Assembly (NCBI RefSeq): GCF_014648895.1
Contig: NZ_BMRZ01000016.1
Location: 1-64,000, forward strand
Reading direction: 5' to 3'
DNA: 64,000 nucleotides
DNA from: Streptomyces tanashiensis
GTDB taxonomy: Bacteria; Actinomycetota; Actinomycetes; Streptomycetales; Streptomycetaceae
In this document: piece by piece, positions 16,742-24,686 of the stretch
How the letters are laid out: each line of letters starts with the position of its first letter
How positions within the stretch are numbered: the stretch's first letter is position 1
Program-made: the position numbers and the translations under genes
Notes under the pieces: generated by a model
Told to the model about the DNA's origin: nothing
What the model saw: only the letters and a program-made list of their open reading frames with translations
The model's database searches: none

Positions 16742-16980
16742 AGGATTCCTGCCGATCAGTCCGGCACCGGCCTCCCTCTCCAGTGGGCAGACCTCAGTGG
16801 CGTTCGCCGTGGCCCGGCTGTGGGAGGAGCTCCTCTTCTCCGACCAGGGGCTGAACAATCTCCTGCCGCAATCGCCCATCCGGTGCGCGTCGACGCGACG
16901 AAGAGCGGTCGATCGGCCGGAGTCCGATGGAGCGAGACGGAGCGGCCCGGCCTGTTGCCGCCGGCTTCGGCCAGCGGTCC

Positions 16981-17007
16981 GTCCCGGAGAACACGGTTCT
17001 CCGGGAC
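16981..17007. repeat. Perfect 12-bp inverted repeat upstream of the GH27 gene
   Basis: GTCCCGGAGAAC, loop ACG, GTTCTCCGGGAC. It lies in the 689-base gap between the divergent LAL regulator 2 and the GH27 gene. A terminator is not expected between divergent genes, so this may be an operator or an RNA structure. Further right, 17095-17135 is AT-rich (TTGTTCACTTGATACATATC) and probably holds the GH27 promoter. Confidence 0.55.
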
Positions 17008-17394
17008 CACGCTTGGGCCCGCCGCTCTCCGGCATCGCCGTCAGGTGAACACGCTCGTAGGGTCGGATGGATCAACTGCTGCGGCTGCGATCAGATGCTC
17101 AACTATTTGTTCACTTGATACATATCTCTTGACTCCGATCTGTCCATGCCCCCAGGATGGCGGCCACCGTTCAGTTGTCGCCCAGCCGGGCTCAGCGGGT
17201 GTTCATCTGCCGTCGCGTGCCGACGTCATGGCGTCGTCCGGAGGGTCGACAACCGCTGGATCAACACCGACGACTACGTCCTCGGCAGTGGAGTCACGAT
17301 CCCGCTGCGCACAGTCGTCCTCGGAACCGGGGCGGCCGCGGCTTCGCCGCCACTCCGCCCGTCGCACCATTTACCCAGCACCGAAGGAGCCCCT

Positions 17395-19452
17395 GTGCCC
17401 CACACTCCCCAGCGAAAGGGCGCCCCCGCGCCTCGCCGAGCCCTCCGGCCGGCCGCTGCCCTGCTCACCGCGACGGCGAGCCTGACGTCCCTCGTCATTG
17501 CTGCCACGACCCAGCCGTCGGTCGCGGTGTCCCGCCCCGTCCCGGGCAACACTGTCAACGTCGACCACTCCTATGCCACCACGCCGAAGATGATCCTGCG
17601 CTCGGAGAGCTGGCGGAACACGACAGCGGCCAGCATGAAGAAGACGGCCGATGACGCCGTCTCCACCGGTCTCCGCGATCTGGGCTGGAACACGGTCTCG
17701 TTCGACGACACGTGGGCCGTGCGGAGCGACTGTACCGACTGGGATGCCAATGCCACCGTCGTGCCGAACTGCAAGGACGGGCGCGACACAGCCACCGGCA
17801 ACCTCATCCCGTCGCCGACGAAGTATCCCAACGGCCTGAAGGACGTGGGCGACTACCTGCACGGCAAGGGGATGCTCTTCGGCGTCTACACCAGCGGCGG
17901 CAAGTACATGTGCGACACGGGTGGGCGGTCGGCCGCCTCTCCGGGCAGCTACGACAACTTCGAGAAGGACTTCAAGTACCTCGCGAGCGTGGGCGCCGAC
18001 TACATCAAGCTCGACTACTGCGGTGAGCCGAACACGAGCAACAAGTGCTGCTACACCGTTCTCGACAGCGACACCGAGATCAACACGGCCATCGAGTCGT
18101 CGCGCCGGGCAGCCGCCGCGATCAACGCGATCAAGACGGACGCCGACCCCGGCAAGCGTCGGTCGATGGTGCTGAACATCTCCGCACCGGCGTACGCGAA
18201 CTGGGAGAACGACACCTTCGACACGGCGCTGTACCAGCGCATGATGAACAGCATCGGGCCGGCCGGACACGCCTACCGCATCGGCGGCGATGTTGGCGGC
18301 ACCAGCTGGGCGGGCACCGTCGGACTCGTCGACATGGTCGAGCAGATGCGTTCGTACGGCAAGCAGGGCCACTTCCTCGACCCCGACCGGCTGTACTTCG
18401 ACGATTCCGGCCTGACGAGCGACAACAAGCTCGGCGGCTACGCGATGTGGGCGATGCAGAACAGCCACATGGTCGCCATGGTGCGCAACTCCAATGCGAG
18501 CGGCGCCATCTCGGCCGCGCAGGCGAACCTCATGAAGAAGGCCGACCTGATCGCGGTGGGACAGGACGCGTTGGCCGTTCCGGCGAAGCGCGTGGCCCGG
18601 GGCGCCGGGTACGACGTGTTCGCCAAGCCTTTGAGCAACGGCGACTACGCTGTCGCGATCATGAACCGTTCGGCGACGGCGCCGGTCACCGCCATGACGA
18701 GGGGCTCGGTGATCGGGACATCGGCGAAGACGTTCACGCTCTCGACGATCCTCGGTCCCGACGTCTCGTCCATCGACGGGGCCGGCAGGTTCAGCGTCAC
18801 CGTGCCGGCGGGCTCGACGGCCATGTACCGCCTGAAGGCCGCTCCCACGGCCGCGTACTCCGGGTGGAACTTCGGGCTCGACGGCTCGTCCGCCCGCAAC
18901 GCCACCGCGATCACCGACGGCGACGCGCCGACCGCAGGCACCTGGGACGCGAGTGGTCGTACCCTCTCCTCCGACCGGCTGGCAGGCAACGCCCAGCTGC
19001 CGAACGGAACGGCGCTCAGCGTCAAGGCCGGGCAGACCCTCGCAGTCGGCGGCGTCGGCTACACCTGGCCGAACACCACGTCCGGGAGTTTCGACTCCGT
19101 CAAGCCGGTCGGGCAGACGATCGACTACGCGTACAGCGGTGCGACGGTGAACTTCCTCGGTGCCTCGGGCGTCGGTGAAGCCGGCGGGACCATACGCCTC
19201 AACTACAGTGACGGCACGTCCAGTACGTCGACGTGGGGCTTCCCCAGCTGGAACTGCGCGAGCGCGACGAACTACCCGGCGGCGGTCGCGTTCAAGGTGT
19301 TCGGGCGCAATGACACCCGGGGCCCGGCGGACCCCGGAACCGGGTTCTGTGTGTACACGAAGTCGGTGCCGATCGCGTCCGGAAAGTCGCTGGCGTCGAT
19401 CACGCTGCCGAACGCGCCGAGCGTGCGCGTCTTCGCCATCAAGGTGACCTGA
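17395..19452 (+). CDS. Secreted GH27 glycoside hydrolase (alpha-galactosidase / beta-L-arabinopyranosidase type) with C-terminal beta domain
   Basis: This 685-residue exported enzyme starts at a GTG at 17395 (AAGGAG 7 bases before), with a signal peptide of about 45 residues. The GH27 barrel shows the nucleophile Asp207 in YIKLDYCG and the acid/base Asp331 in FLDPDRL, matching the family LKxDxC and WNDPDML motifs. The usual MGWNSW opening is replaced by PKMILRSESW, so it is a divergent member and substrate range is uncertain. After about residue 480 come a beta-sandwich and a discoidin-like domain (VKAGQTLAVGGVGYTWPNT) often attached to Streptomyces arabinosidases and galactosidases. It probably removes terminal alpha-galactose or beta-L-arabinopyranose outside the cell. 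Confidence 0.82.
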   Translation: MPHTPQRKGAPAPRRALRPAAALLTATASLTSLVIAATTQPSVAVSRPVPGNTVNVDHSYATTPKMILRSESWRNTTAASMKKTADDAVSTGLRDLGWNTVSFDDTWAVRSDCTDWDANATVVPNCKDGRDTATGNLIPSPTKYPNGLKDVGDYLHGKGMLFGVYTSGGKYMCDTGGRSAASPGSYDNFEKDFKYLASVGADYIKLDYCGEPNTSNKCCYTVLDSDTEINTAIESSRRAAAAINAIKTDADPGKRRSMVLNISAPAYANWENDTFDTALYQRMMNSIGPAGHAYRIGGDVGGTSWAGTVGLVDMVEQMRSYGKQGHFLDPDRLYFDDSGLTSDNKLGGYAMWAMQNSHMVAMVRNSNASGAISAAQANLMKKADLIAVGQDALAVPAKRVARGAGYDVFAKPLSNGDYAVAIMNRSATAPVTAMTRGSVIGTSAKTFTLSTILGPDVSSIDGAGRFSVTVPAGSTAMYRLKAAPTAAYSGWNFGLDGSSARNATAITDGDAPTAGTWDASGRTLSSDRLAGNAQLPNGTALSVKAGQTLAVGGVGYTWPNTTSGSFDSVKPVGQTIDYAYSGATVNFLGASGVGEAGGTIRLNYSDGTSSTSTWGFPSWNCASATNYPAAVAFKVFGRNDTRGPADPGTGFCVYTKSVPIASGKSLASITLPNAPSVRVFAIKVT

Positions 19453-19508
19453 CGGCCTGATTCGCCGTCGCGGCGAACGCGGCGGTAGGACCCGCCGGGC
19501 ACAAGTAT

Positions 19509-19539
19509 GGACCCCGCCGGGTGGGTATCGGCGGGGTCC
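19509..19539. terminator. Shared hairpin between convergent genes
   Basis: GGACCCCGCCG, a 9-base loop and CGGCGGGGTCC, an 11-bp perfect stem between the GH27 stop at 19452 and the stop of the minus-strand HATPase gene at 19573. Confidence 0.78.
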
Positions 19540-19572
19540 GAAGGAACGCGGGGCCGGGACGGACCGGCGTTG

Positions 19573-20010
19573 TCAGCCGAGGATGCACCAGACGGTCTTC
19601 CCGTTCGGGAGGGGAATGGTGCCCCAGCAGGCTGCCAGCGCGTCCACGAGTGCGAGGCCGCGTCCGTGCTCTTCGTCGGCGCCGGAGGCCCTGGCGACCG
19701 GCAGCCGCGGGTCCGCATCGGTCACGGCGATGGTCAGGTCGTAGCCGTTCCAGTACACCTCCAGGCGGACCGCGCAGGGCGCGCTGCCGGTGTCGGCGTG
19801 CGTCAGTGCGTTGCTGAGCAGCTCGGTCGCCAGCAGTGCGGCAGTGTCGACCAGGTCCTCGGTGCAGCCGAAGGCCTCAAGGGTCTCGACCACGTGCCGG
19901 CGCAGGGCGCTGATGCCCGCGACGTGGTCGGTGGTGAGACTCAGCGCAGGGTGCTGGTCGGCGTCCGCAGAAGTGGACCGGGGCTGGAGCAGAACGGCTG
20001 AGGTGGACAT
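19573..20010 (-). CDS. HATPase-domain protein, anti-sigma-factor kinase (RsbW/SpoIIAB) type
   Basis: This 145-residue soluble protein is one small GHKL ATPase domain: N box ALLATELLSNALTHA at about residues 66-80, G1 box VTDADPRLP, G2 box HGRGLALVDALA. Such proteins are abundant in Streptomyces and act as serine kinases or anti-sigma factors; few have known partners, and no anti-anti-sigma or sigma gene is adjacent. The ATG at 20010 begins MSTSAVLLQP. A sequence block in its upstream region (20072-20102) recurs almost exactly upstream of the LAL regulator at 29300. Confidence 0.85.
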   Translation of the reverse strand: MSTSAVLLQPRSTSADADQHPALSLTTDHVAGISALRRHVVETLEAFGCTEDLVDTAALLATELLSNALTHADTGSAPCAVRLEVYWNGYDLTIAVTDADPRLPVARASGADEEHGRGLALVDALAACWGTIPLPNGKTVWCILG

Positions 20011-20071
20011 GTGGACTCCCGGGATAAGGCATATCGGGTGATGCATCCAGATTTGCTGGCCCGGGGTGTGG

Positions 20072-20102
20072 CGCACAGCCGTGGTACTACCTGTTCGGTA
20101 CC
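20072..20102 (-). promoter_or_regulatory. Repeated upstream element (copy 1)
   Basis: Read toward the HATPase gene, this 31-base block begins GGTACCGAACAGGTAGTACC and ends CACGGCTGTGCG. A second copy at 29167-29197 differs at one base and is identical over 26 consecutive bases. It ends 62 bases before the start codon. The core GGTAGTACC is nearly self-complementary. The binding factor is unknown. Confidence 0.65.
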
Positions 20103-20214
20103 CGTATGTGGAGTACGCAGTACCGCCCGCGGAGGTACGGGCTGACGCTCTCACGGGAAACGCAACCTCAGGTTGACGGGGATCGGTGGCCGTGGCATGG
20201 ACCTCGTCGGCGCG

Positions 20215-20257
20215 ACGGCATCGGGCACCGGGACGTCATCCCGGTGCCCGATGCCGT
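20215..20257 (-). terminator. Very strong hairpin after the DeoR/LacI regulator
   Basis: A perfect 19-bp stem (ACGGCATCGGGCACCGGGA with its complement) around the 5-base loop CGTCA, starting 29 bases past the stop of the minus-strand regulator. It also insulates the HATPase gene. Confidence 0.85.
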
Positions 20258-20285
20258 TCTCGGACGCGAAGGGCGGAACAGGCCC

Positions 20286-21341
20286 TCAGGGCGTGCCGCC
20301 GGAGGAGGCGCGGATCTTCAGTTCCGGCAGCAGTTCGACGTGGTGCGTGGGCAGCGACGACCCGCCGTCCAGGCGATGAAGCAGCAGGTCCAGTGCTGCC
20401 GCGCCCACCGCTCGCTTCGGCGGCGCGACCGCGGTGAGCGGCGGAGCCGCAAGAGCCGCGAAGACGTCGTCGTACGAGACCAGGACGACGTCCTCGGGTA
20501 CGTCCAGGCCACGCGTTCGGAGCAACGGAGTGAGCTGGATGGCGTCCCGGTCGTTGTGCACCAGCACGGCCCGCACACCAGCGGCGGCGCCTTCGGCGAT
20601 CCGCGCGGCGACCGAGTCGGGGTCCGCCCCGGGGTGGGGGATGTCGATCACCGGTTGGGGTTCGAGCCCCAACAGTCGGACGCCCTCCTCGTAGCCGGCG
20701 CGGACCTGGTGCGCCGTCCAGGTGTCCGTGCGTGCCGCCAGGAGCACCGAACCGTGCCCCGACGACGCCAGGTGGCGCAGGGCCAGCAGGACGCCGTGCC
20801 GATGGTCGGACGAGACTCCGTCCAGCTCTGCGCACGCACTGCCGGCGGCGGCGCGCCGCTCGACGAGGACGACCGGTACCGGCAGGTCGCGGAGCCAGGC
20901 GCAGCCCTCGCTGTGGGCGTCCACCGTCCAGTCCGGGGTGATCAGCAGGCCGTCGACATCGGACTGCATCAGCTGCTCCACCTGGGCGCGGTCGTCGGAG
21001 GCCCCGTACGCGGCGACGCCCAGCACCAGGCGGGCACCGGTCCCCGCCGCGGCCGAGCGTGCGCCGGCGATCACTTCGTCGAAGTACGAGCCGACCGTGG
21101 GCACGAGCATGCCGACGACCCGTGGACGCAGGGCGGGAGCGGCAGAGCTCCCGCTAGGGGGCATCGAGACCGAACCGTGGGAGCGCTGCACCAACCCCAT
21201 GTCGGAGAGCGTCGCCACATCCCGGCGGACGGTGACTGCGGGGAAACCCAGCCGCTCGGCCAGATCCACGACACGGACCGCGCCGAGTTCCCGGACGACA
21301 TCAAGGATCCGGGCCCGGCGTTCCTCGGCCGTGATCGTCAT
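20286..21341 (-). CDS. Hybrid regulator: DeoR-type HTH with LacI-type sugar-sensing domain
   Basis: This 351-residue regulator has a DeoR winged helix at about residues 5-58 (ERRARILDVVRELGAVRVVD, FPAVTVRRDVATLSDMGLVQ) joined to a periplasmic-binding-like effector domain of the LacI/GalR kind. That domain is visible in VVGMLVPTVGSYFDEVIAGA, VEQLMQSDVDGLLITP and DVPEDVVLVSYDDVFAALAA. It is expected to repress by binding operators and to release on sugar binding. Its own upstream region (21388-21415) and the promoter of the importer 3.2 kb away (24538-24574) share one motif, so it most likely controls both sides of this divergent cluster. Confidence 0.88.
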   Translation of the reverse strand: MTITAEERRARILDVVRELGAVRVVDLAERLGFPAVTVRRDVATLSDMGLVQRSHGSVSMPPSGSSAAPALRPRVVGMLVPTVGSYFDEVIAGARSAAAGTGARLVLGVAAYGASDDRAQVEQLMQSDVDGLLITPDWTVDAHSEGCAWLRDLPVPVVLVERRAAAGSACAELDGVSSDHRHGVLLALRHLASSGHGSVLLAARTDTWTAHQVRAGYEEGVRLLGLEPQPVIDIPHPGADPDSVAARIAEGAAAGVRAVLVHNDRDAIQLTPLLRTRGLDVPEDVVLVSYDDVFAALAAPPLTAVAPPKRAVGAAALDLLLHRLDGGSSLPTHHVELLPELKIRASSGGTP

Positions 21342-21387
21342 GCTGCTGCATCCCCATTTCGTGCCCGACGGCTACCTGATCCTACTG

Positions 21388-21415
21388 ATGGGATCAATTT
21401 GTATCATTCGATCGA
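21388..21415. promoter_or_regulatory. GATC-rich operator upstream of the DeoR/LacI regulator
   Basis: The block starts ATGGGATCA and ends ATCATTCGATCGA, 47-74 bases before the regulator start codon. Aligned with 24547-24574 it matches at 22 of 28 bases in the same + strand orientation, with the two conserved ends and a variable middle. It includes the palindrome TTCGATCGAA. Autoregulation is inferred. Confidence 0.7.
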
Positions 21416-21614
21416 AAGACGCGGAACATCTTTCCCGCCCACCCTCGATCCTGGTGCACTTCCTTGTGGAGGTCGGCCTAGCAGCCGCTGTGGATACCGC
21501 AAACGCGTCGAAGGGCAGGTCAGAGGCCGATGCGGGTGAGGCGGACTGCCATGGGGACGAGCTCGGTCCCGCGCGGAGGCTGATCATTTGCCGATCGACT
21601 CAGCCGAAGGAGAG

Positions 21615-21636
21615 GCGCACCTCCAGCCCGGTGCGC
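21615..21636 (-). terminator. Short hairpin after the isomerase gene
   Basis: GCGCACC, an 8-base loop and GGTGCGC, about 22 bases past the stop of the minus-strand isomerase gene. The stem is only 7 bp, so this call is weak. Confidence 0.4.
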
Positions 21637-21657
21637 GTCCTGTCGGCAGGGCGGCCG

Positions 21658-22437
21658 TCAAGCCTCCCGCGACGCGAGGAAGCGCGCCCCGGCCGCGAGC
21701 AGCCCCGGCAGGGGAGGGGCCGAGGGAAACCAGGGCGCCTCGTACTCCCAGGACACCCAGCAGTCGGCGGGCAGCAGACGCAGGCACGCGTCGAGCGGCA
21801 GTACGCCGGCACCGAGCGGTAGTGGGGTGAGATCGTCCGGACCGGCGATGTCCTTCACCTGGACGTAGCCGAGGTACGGAGCCAACGCGGTGAACGACTC
21901 CGGAGGAGACTCACCTGCCAGGTGGGTGTGCATGACGTCCCAGAGCGCTCCGACGGACGGATGGTCCACCAGGTCGAGCACCCGGGCCACATCCCGCCCG
22001 CCCCGGTGCGAGTCATGGGTCTCCAGCAGGATTCGCACGCCGAGGGTGTCGGCGCTGTCCGCGAGGGCGGTCAGACGGAAGGCCGCCCTCGCGTCGGCCT
22101 CGGCCGTCGGCACGTCACCGCCGCGCAGGAACACCCGGAGGTGCGCGGCGCCGAGGTCGCTGGCCAGCAGCAGCTGGTCGCGGACCTCGGCGAAGAGCGT
22201 GAGGTCGTGGCCCGGGGCCCCGACGCCGGCGTAACCGGTCAGCGCGACCGGTGTGATGCCCGCAGAGGCAATGGCCCGGGCGGCGGCCCGCCGTTCGGCG
22301 CCGGTCATCGCCGGGTGGATCGGTTCGCCGGGGGCGCAGCGCAGCTCCAGGCCACTCCAGCCATGGGCTGCGGCCAACCTCAGGACATCGGCGAGCGGCC
22401 GACCGGGCAGGCCGAGGGTGGAGAGTGCGATCCGCAT
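21658..22437 (-). CDS. Sugar phosphate isomerase/epimerase (xylose-isomerase-like TIM barrel)
   Basis: This 259-residue AP-endonuclease-2-type TIM barrel starts at the ATG at 22437 (MRIALSTLGLPGRPL), 5 bases after the DUF2264 stop. Metal-site regions are visible: LLETHDSHRGG (Glu and His), GALWDVMHTHLAGE (Asp and His), GYVQVKDIAG (barrel Lys/Asp) and CWVSWEYEAPW near the C-terminus. Family members isomerise or epimerise ketoses and inositol derivatives; the substrate cannot be read from sequence. A much longer frame that extends upstream is overlap with the DUF2264 gene. It forms an operon with DUF2264. Confidence 0.86.
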   Translation of the reverse strand: MRIALSTLGLPGRPLADVLRLAAAHGWSGLELRCAPGEPIHPAMTGAERRAAARAIASAGITPVALTGYAGVGAPGHDLTLFAEVRDQLLLASDLGAAHLRVFLRGGDVPTAEADARAAFRLTALADSADTLGVRILLETHDSHRGGRDVARVLDLVDHPSVGALWDVMHTHLAGESPPESFTALAPYLGYVQVKDIAGPDDLTPLPLGAGVLPLDACLRLLPADCWVSWEYEAPWFPSAPPLPGLLAAGARFLASREA

Positions 22438-22442
22438 GGCGG

Positions 22443-24398
22443 TCAACCCTTCGGAGTGATGGTGCTGACGACGGCCTGGCCCGGTCCGAGGAGTGCCTCG
22501 TGCCCGCTGCCGTCCGGCCAGAGCACGCGCACCGACCGGTCCTCGACGGTCACCTGCGGCATCCGGAAGGAGTGCGGGTCGGATGCGGAGAGCCGTGCGG
22601 CGGCCACGAGGAGCGCGGGGCCGTGGACCGGGGTGTGGCCGGTGAGCACCGGGACCGCGGCTGCGGCGCCGAAAGCGGTGCCGGTCGGGACGGGGTGGCA
22701 GTCGGACTCCGCGAAGCCGTGGACGCCGTGGAGTACGGACGTCAACTCGGCGCTCGGTCCGGTGGCGATGGCGGTGGCCAGGAGGCCGTCGCAGGCGCTG
22801 TGTACGTGCTTCCCGGCCGCCGCCCAGCCGCTCTGGCGTACCTCGGTGCCGGGATCGGCCCCGGTGACCAGGTGGACGTGGAGCTCGTCGGTACCGGAGG
22901 CCAGCACGAGAGAGGTGACGGCCACTCCGTCCAGCTCGAGGCCGCCGAGCCTTGGGCGGTGGGCCGATGCCGCCCACCCGTCGCCGGTTCCGAGTGGCCT
23001 GATCCGACCGCGCTCGCTCCACTCGCCGGCGACGACCAGTCCGAAGTGGTTGTCCGGGGGGCCGTCGAAGGTCGGCCCGGTGGCGGTGGAGTAGGCGAGC
23101 CGTGCGTAGACCGGGCTGTCGGGCAGTACCAGGTGGGCCGGCTGGTCGTCACTGCCGTGGTTGTGCAACCGGACGACCCCGTCCGCGGCGGTGGACTGGA
23201 TCAGCCAGCCGGGTCGAGGCAGGGCCACGGTGGTGTCCGCAGTCTCTGACGGGCCCGGTTCCTCGACGGCGGTCCACACCGGGTGGTCGGCCGGCAGGAG
23301 GAGGCCTGCGAACGCCTTGCTCGCCCAGTAGGGCGAGGCGGGCCCCGAGTACTCCTGGACCATCGGGACATACGGCCCGGACCAGCCGAGTGTGAGCAGA
23401 CCGTCGGCGTCGAGGGCCCCGCGGTCGAGGAAGTAGCGCAAGGCGCCGGAAGCGAGGCGGCGGGTGGTGCCGGGGGACAGCGGTGTGTGACCGCTGAGGG
23501 CCCCGGCCCAGAGGGGAGCGGTCGCGGCGAAGCGGTAGATGAGTGAACGGCCCTGATGGAGGGGGGCGCCGTCCGCGCCGAAGGTACGGGAGTAGCCGTC
23601 GAGGTGGGCGGCGAGCCGTCGGCCGTAGACGTCGAGCAGGCGGCGGTCGTCGGCGAGATGGGCGTGCAGGACCGGATAGAAGTGGAGGGCCCATCCGTTG
23701 TAGTGGTCGAACGCCCGTGGCCGGCCGTCGGTGTACCAGCCGTCGCCGAGATACCACTGCTCGATCTTCTCCAGACCACGGTCGACAGCGCGCCTGTCGG
23801 CGCCGTCCGGGTCCGGAGCCGACCCGGTGGGGTGGCCCGCCCCGGAGAGAAAGCCACCGACCATCGCGGGGAAGAGCCACCAGTTGTTGTCCACGTGGGT
23901 GACCCGCAGGGCGGGGGCCAGCCAGGCGCGCACGCGGGCGCGGGTCGGTTCGTCCATCCGGTCCCAGAGCCACCGGCGCGTGAGGCGCAGCGCCACGGCG
24001 ATGGAAGCGGCCTCCACCAGTGCCTGGCCGCGGTCGGTGATCGCCGGCCAGGAGACGAGGTCCCCGTCGGCCAGGTCGCGCTCGGCGGTCGGGGTGCGGG
24101 TGCCCGCGGCCAGGCCGGCCGCGTACTTCGGCAGCAGCCCCTGTGGATCGGCCCCGCCGGCTCCGGCCACTCGGAAGGCGGCGAGCAGGAAGGTTCGTGC
24201 GTAGCCTTCCAGGCCGTCCGAGCGTCGGCCGGACACGCTGGGCCGTTCACCCGGGAGGTCGATCAGCGCGTGCTCGGGGCCGGTGTGCCGCTCGACGGCA
24301 GCGAGCAGGCCGTCGGCCACGGCCTCCCAGTGGGCACGGGTCCAGCCGGTGTGGGGACTGAGCGTTCGGTCTTCGGGGGGAAGCGCGAGCGTGGGCAT
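22443..24398 (-). CDS. DUF2264 family protein, probable carbohydrate-active enzyme
   Basis: This 651-residue protein has no signal peptide and is therefore probably cytoplasmic. The N-terminal ~380 residues look like an alpha-toroid: HWEAVADGLLAAVERHTGPE, WLAPALRVTHVDNNWWLFPA, GWYTDGRPRAFDHYNGWALH and HQGRSLIYRFAATAPLWAGA. These are DUF2264 hallmarks. The C-terminal third is a beta-rich domain (PRPGWLIQSTAADGVVRLHN). No reaction is established for the family that I can cite. Its place next to a sugar importer and an isomerase suggests processing of an imported oligosaccharide inside the cell. GGAG precedes the ATG at 24398. Confidence 0.8.
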   Translation of the reverse strand: MPTLALPPEDRTLSPHTGWTRAHWEAVADGLLAAVERHTGPEHALIDLPGERPSVSGRRSDGLEGYARTFLLAAFRVAGAGGADPQGLLPKYAAGLAAGTRTPTAERDLADGDLVSWPAITDRGQALVEAASIAVALRLTRRWLWDRMDEPTRARVRAWLAPALRVTHVDNNWWLFPAMVGGFLSGAGHPTGSAPDPDGADRRAVDRGLEKIEQWYLGDGWYTDGRPRAFDHYNGWALHFYPVLHAHLADDRRLLDVYGRRLAAHLDGYSRTFGADGAPLHQGRSLIYRFAATAPLWAGALSGHTPLSPGTTRRLASGALRYFLDRGALDADGLLTLGWSGPYVPMVQEYSGPASPYWASKAFAGLLLPADHPVWTAVEEPGPSETADTTVALPRPGWLIQSTAADGVVRLHNHGSDDQPAHLVLPDSPVYARLAYSTATGPTFDGPPDNHFGLVVAGEWSERGRIRPLGTGDGWAASAHRPRLGGLELDGVAVTSLVLASGTDELHVHLVTGADPGTEVRQSGWAAAGKHVHSACDGLLATAIATGPSAELTSVLHGVHGFAESDCHPVPTGTAFGAAAAVPVLTGHTPVHGPALLVAAARLSASDPHSFRMPQVTVEDRSVRVLWPDGSGHEALLGPGQAVVSTITPKG

Positions 24399-24537
24399 GT
24401 CGGTGCTCCTGGGCCGGGGAGGGCGATCCGATCGCGGTTGGCACGGTTCAACGGCCGCCGTTCCGACCGAATGATCTGGAGAGGGCTCAACCGGTTCCTG
24501 ACCCTATCCACCGACAGCGGAATCTCCCAGAGTCCAT

Positions 24538-24574
24538 GTGATCACGATGGGATCACGTCTGATCATTTGATCGA
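24538..24574. promoter_or_regulatory. GATC-rich operator of the CUT1 importer and DUF2264 gene
   Basis: GTGATCACG at 24538-24546 is followed directly by the 28-base block 24547-24574 (ATGGGATCA, variable six, then ATCATTTGATCGA at the end), which matches the block at 21388-21415 at 22 of 28 bases. GATCA and TGATC also form an inverted pair here. It ends 7 bases before the importer -35 box and lies in the divergent region, where it could control both operons. Confidence 0.72.
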
Positions 24575-24581
24575 TTGGGTC

Positions 24582-24610
24582 TTGACAGTGATCTGAGGCG
24601 GTCACAGGAT
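24582..24610 (+). promoter_or_regulatory. Promoter of the CUT1 importer operon
   Basis: TTGACA at 24582-24587, 17 bases, CAGGAT at 24605-24610. The -35 box is consensus, and the -10 keeps only the key A and T. The GATC operator abuts it on the upstream side. Confidence 0.6.
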
Positions 24611-24686
24611 GGGCCCACCCCGCCGACGATCGACTGCCGACGATCGGCGCCTCCGGCACATCGCCGCCCTTCCCCAGGAGTCGAGC

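Noticed and set aside
21658..23022. 454-residue frame for the isomerase gene
   Set aside because: The upstream 195 residues are the antiparallel-frame reading of the DUF2264 gene; the family begins at MRIALSTLG.
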